From Halobacteria archaeon (GTDB lineage: Archaea > Halobacteriota > Methanoliparia > Methanoliparales > Methanoliparaceae), in contig DUJX01000134.1 of NCBI GenBank assembly GCA_013329575.1, forward strand, positions 1-13,836: DNA of 13,836 bases. Reading direction: 5' to 3'. A model generated the notes under the pieces. That model searched no databases. It was not told the DNA's origin and was given only the letters and a program-made list of their open reading frames with translations. The position numbers were made by a program, and so were the translations under genes. Below are positions 13,282-13,836 of this stretch, piece by piece; positions within the stretch are counted from its first letter, which is position 1, and each line of letters opens with the position of its first letter.

Positions 13282-13836
13282 ATGTCGAGATCGATGTATA
13301 GTTATGTAAGCAGTGCATGGAACAAGCCGAAAGATACCTATGTCAAAGATGTCCAGTGGGTAAGACTTCAAAAATGGAGAAGGGAGCCTGCTGTAGTAGC
13401 AATAGAGCACCCCACGCGGATAGATAGGGCAAGGTCTCTCGGTTATAAAGCAAAACAGGGTATCGTCGTTGCGCGAGTTAGGGTTAGACGTGGTGGTCTC
13501 GGAAAATCAAGATTTTATCGTCGTAGAAGGACGAAGAGGATGGGGGTTAATAAGAAGACGATGGGTAAGAGTATCCAGAGAATTGCCGAGGAAAGAGCCG
13601 CACGGAAATTCCCTAATCTAGAAGTGTTAAATAGTTACTGGGTTGGAGACGATGGGTTATCCAAATGGTATGAGGTTATTATGGTAGATCCGAACCATCC
13701 TGTAATAGAATCAGATAAAAATTTGAATTGGATCTGTACACCTAAAAATAATAGGCGAGTATTTCGAGGAAAGACAAGCGCGGGTAAGAAAGGAAGAGGG
13801 TTGTCAAAAAGGGGTGTAGGCACAGAGAAAATAAGA
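13282..13836 (+). CDS. rpl15e: 50S ribosomal protein L15e (3' end beyond window)
   Basis: 185 codons from ATG 13282 to the window edge with no stop; archaeal L15e is about 190-195 aa, so only a few residues are missing. It is a basic large-subunit protein (eL15). Seen: [37 protein letters not shown] split across 27-47, the Arg/Lys-rich [22 protein letters not shown] region (about 67-88), [23 protein letters not shown] (about 100-122) and a C-terminal [17 protein letters not shown] at 13271-13274 lies 7 nt before the start within the end of ilvC, and only 3 nt separate the two genes, so it probably rides on the ilvC transcript. Confidence 0.95.
   Translation, partial: MSRSMYSYVSSAWNKPKDTYVKDVQWVRLQKWRREPAVVAIEHPTRIDRARSLGYKAKQGIVVARVRVRRGGLGKSRFYRRRRTKRMGVNKKTMGKSIQRIAEERAARKFPNLEVLNSYWVGDDGLSKWYEVIMVDPNHPVIESDKNLNWICTPKNNRRVFRGKTSAGKKGRGLSKRGVGTEKIR

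Overview
The window is archaeal and looks like a low-GC euryarchaeote. Every information-processing gene is of archaeal type: the primase small subunit PriS, the replication factor GINS, ribosomal proteins L44e, S27e and L15e, aIF2-alpha, Nop10 and a PAC2-type proteasome chaperone. Several starts carry archaeal Shine-Dalgarno sequences (GGAG, GGTGA, GGTGAT), TTG/GTG starts are plausible, and TATA-like boxes precede some genes. An eight-cluster polyferredoxin resembling FwdF of formylmethanofuran dehydrogenase, plus an archaeal isopentenyl phosphate kinase, point to the methanogen/ANME/Archaeoglobus side of the Euryarchaeota. That placement is inference.

Layout. (1) 1-1024, minus strand: polyferredoxin, 3' end cut by the window edge, divergent from the rest. 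(2) 1214-5504, plus strand: a tightly spaced replication/translation/proteostasis block (priS, gins51, rpl44e, rps27e, aIF2-alpha, nop10, PAC2 chaperone). (3) 5505-5699: intergenic, with a long imperfect hairpin. (4) 5700-7139: isopentenyl phosphate kinase and a 6-phospho-3-hexuloisomerase, separated by a spacer carrying a degenerate copy of a hairpin module. (5) 7220-11970: M42 aminopeptidase, a LeuA/CimA-family synthase, ilvB and ilvN, with 4-nt ATGA overlaps or very short gaps. (6) 11971-12291: a 321-nt gap filled with hairpins. (7) 12292-13836: ilvC, then rpl15e, cut by the right edge.

How the genes work together. The LeuA/CimA synthase, acetolactate synthase (IlvB+IlvN) and ketol-acid reductoisomerase (IlvC) make a branched-chain amino acid cluster. 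If the synthase is a citramalate synthase, it supplies 2-oxobutyrate (via LeuCD/LeuB elsewhere), so the cluster would form the isoleucine/valine route from pyruvate. PriS and GINS belong to replication; L44e, S27e, aIF2-alpha and Nop10 to ribosome function, translation initiation and rRNA modification.

The most unusual element is the ilvN-ilvC gap. It holds two 90-nt copies (11981-12070, 12123-12212) and one shorter copy (12213-12272) of a multi-hairpin module. One stem has a different sequence in each copy yet stays paired, which suggests the folded form is selected. A decayed copy lies at 6487-6566, just before the hexuloisomerase gene. Copy 2 can also form two mutually exclusive hairpins, as expected of a switch or attenuator, although a small dispersed repeat is an equally open explanation.
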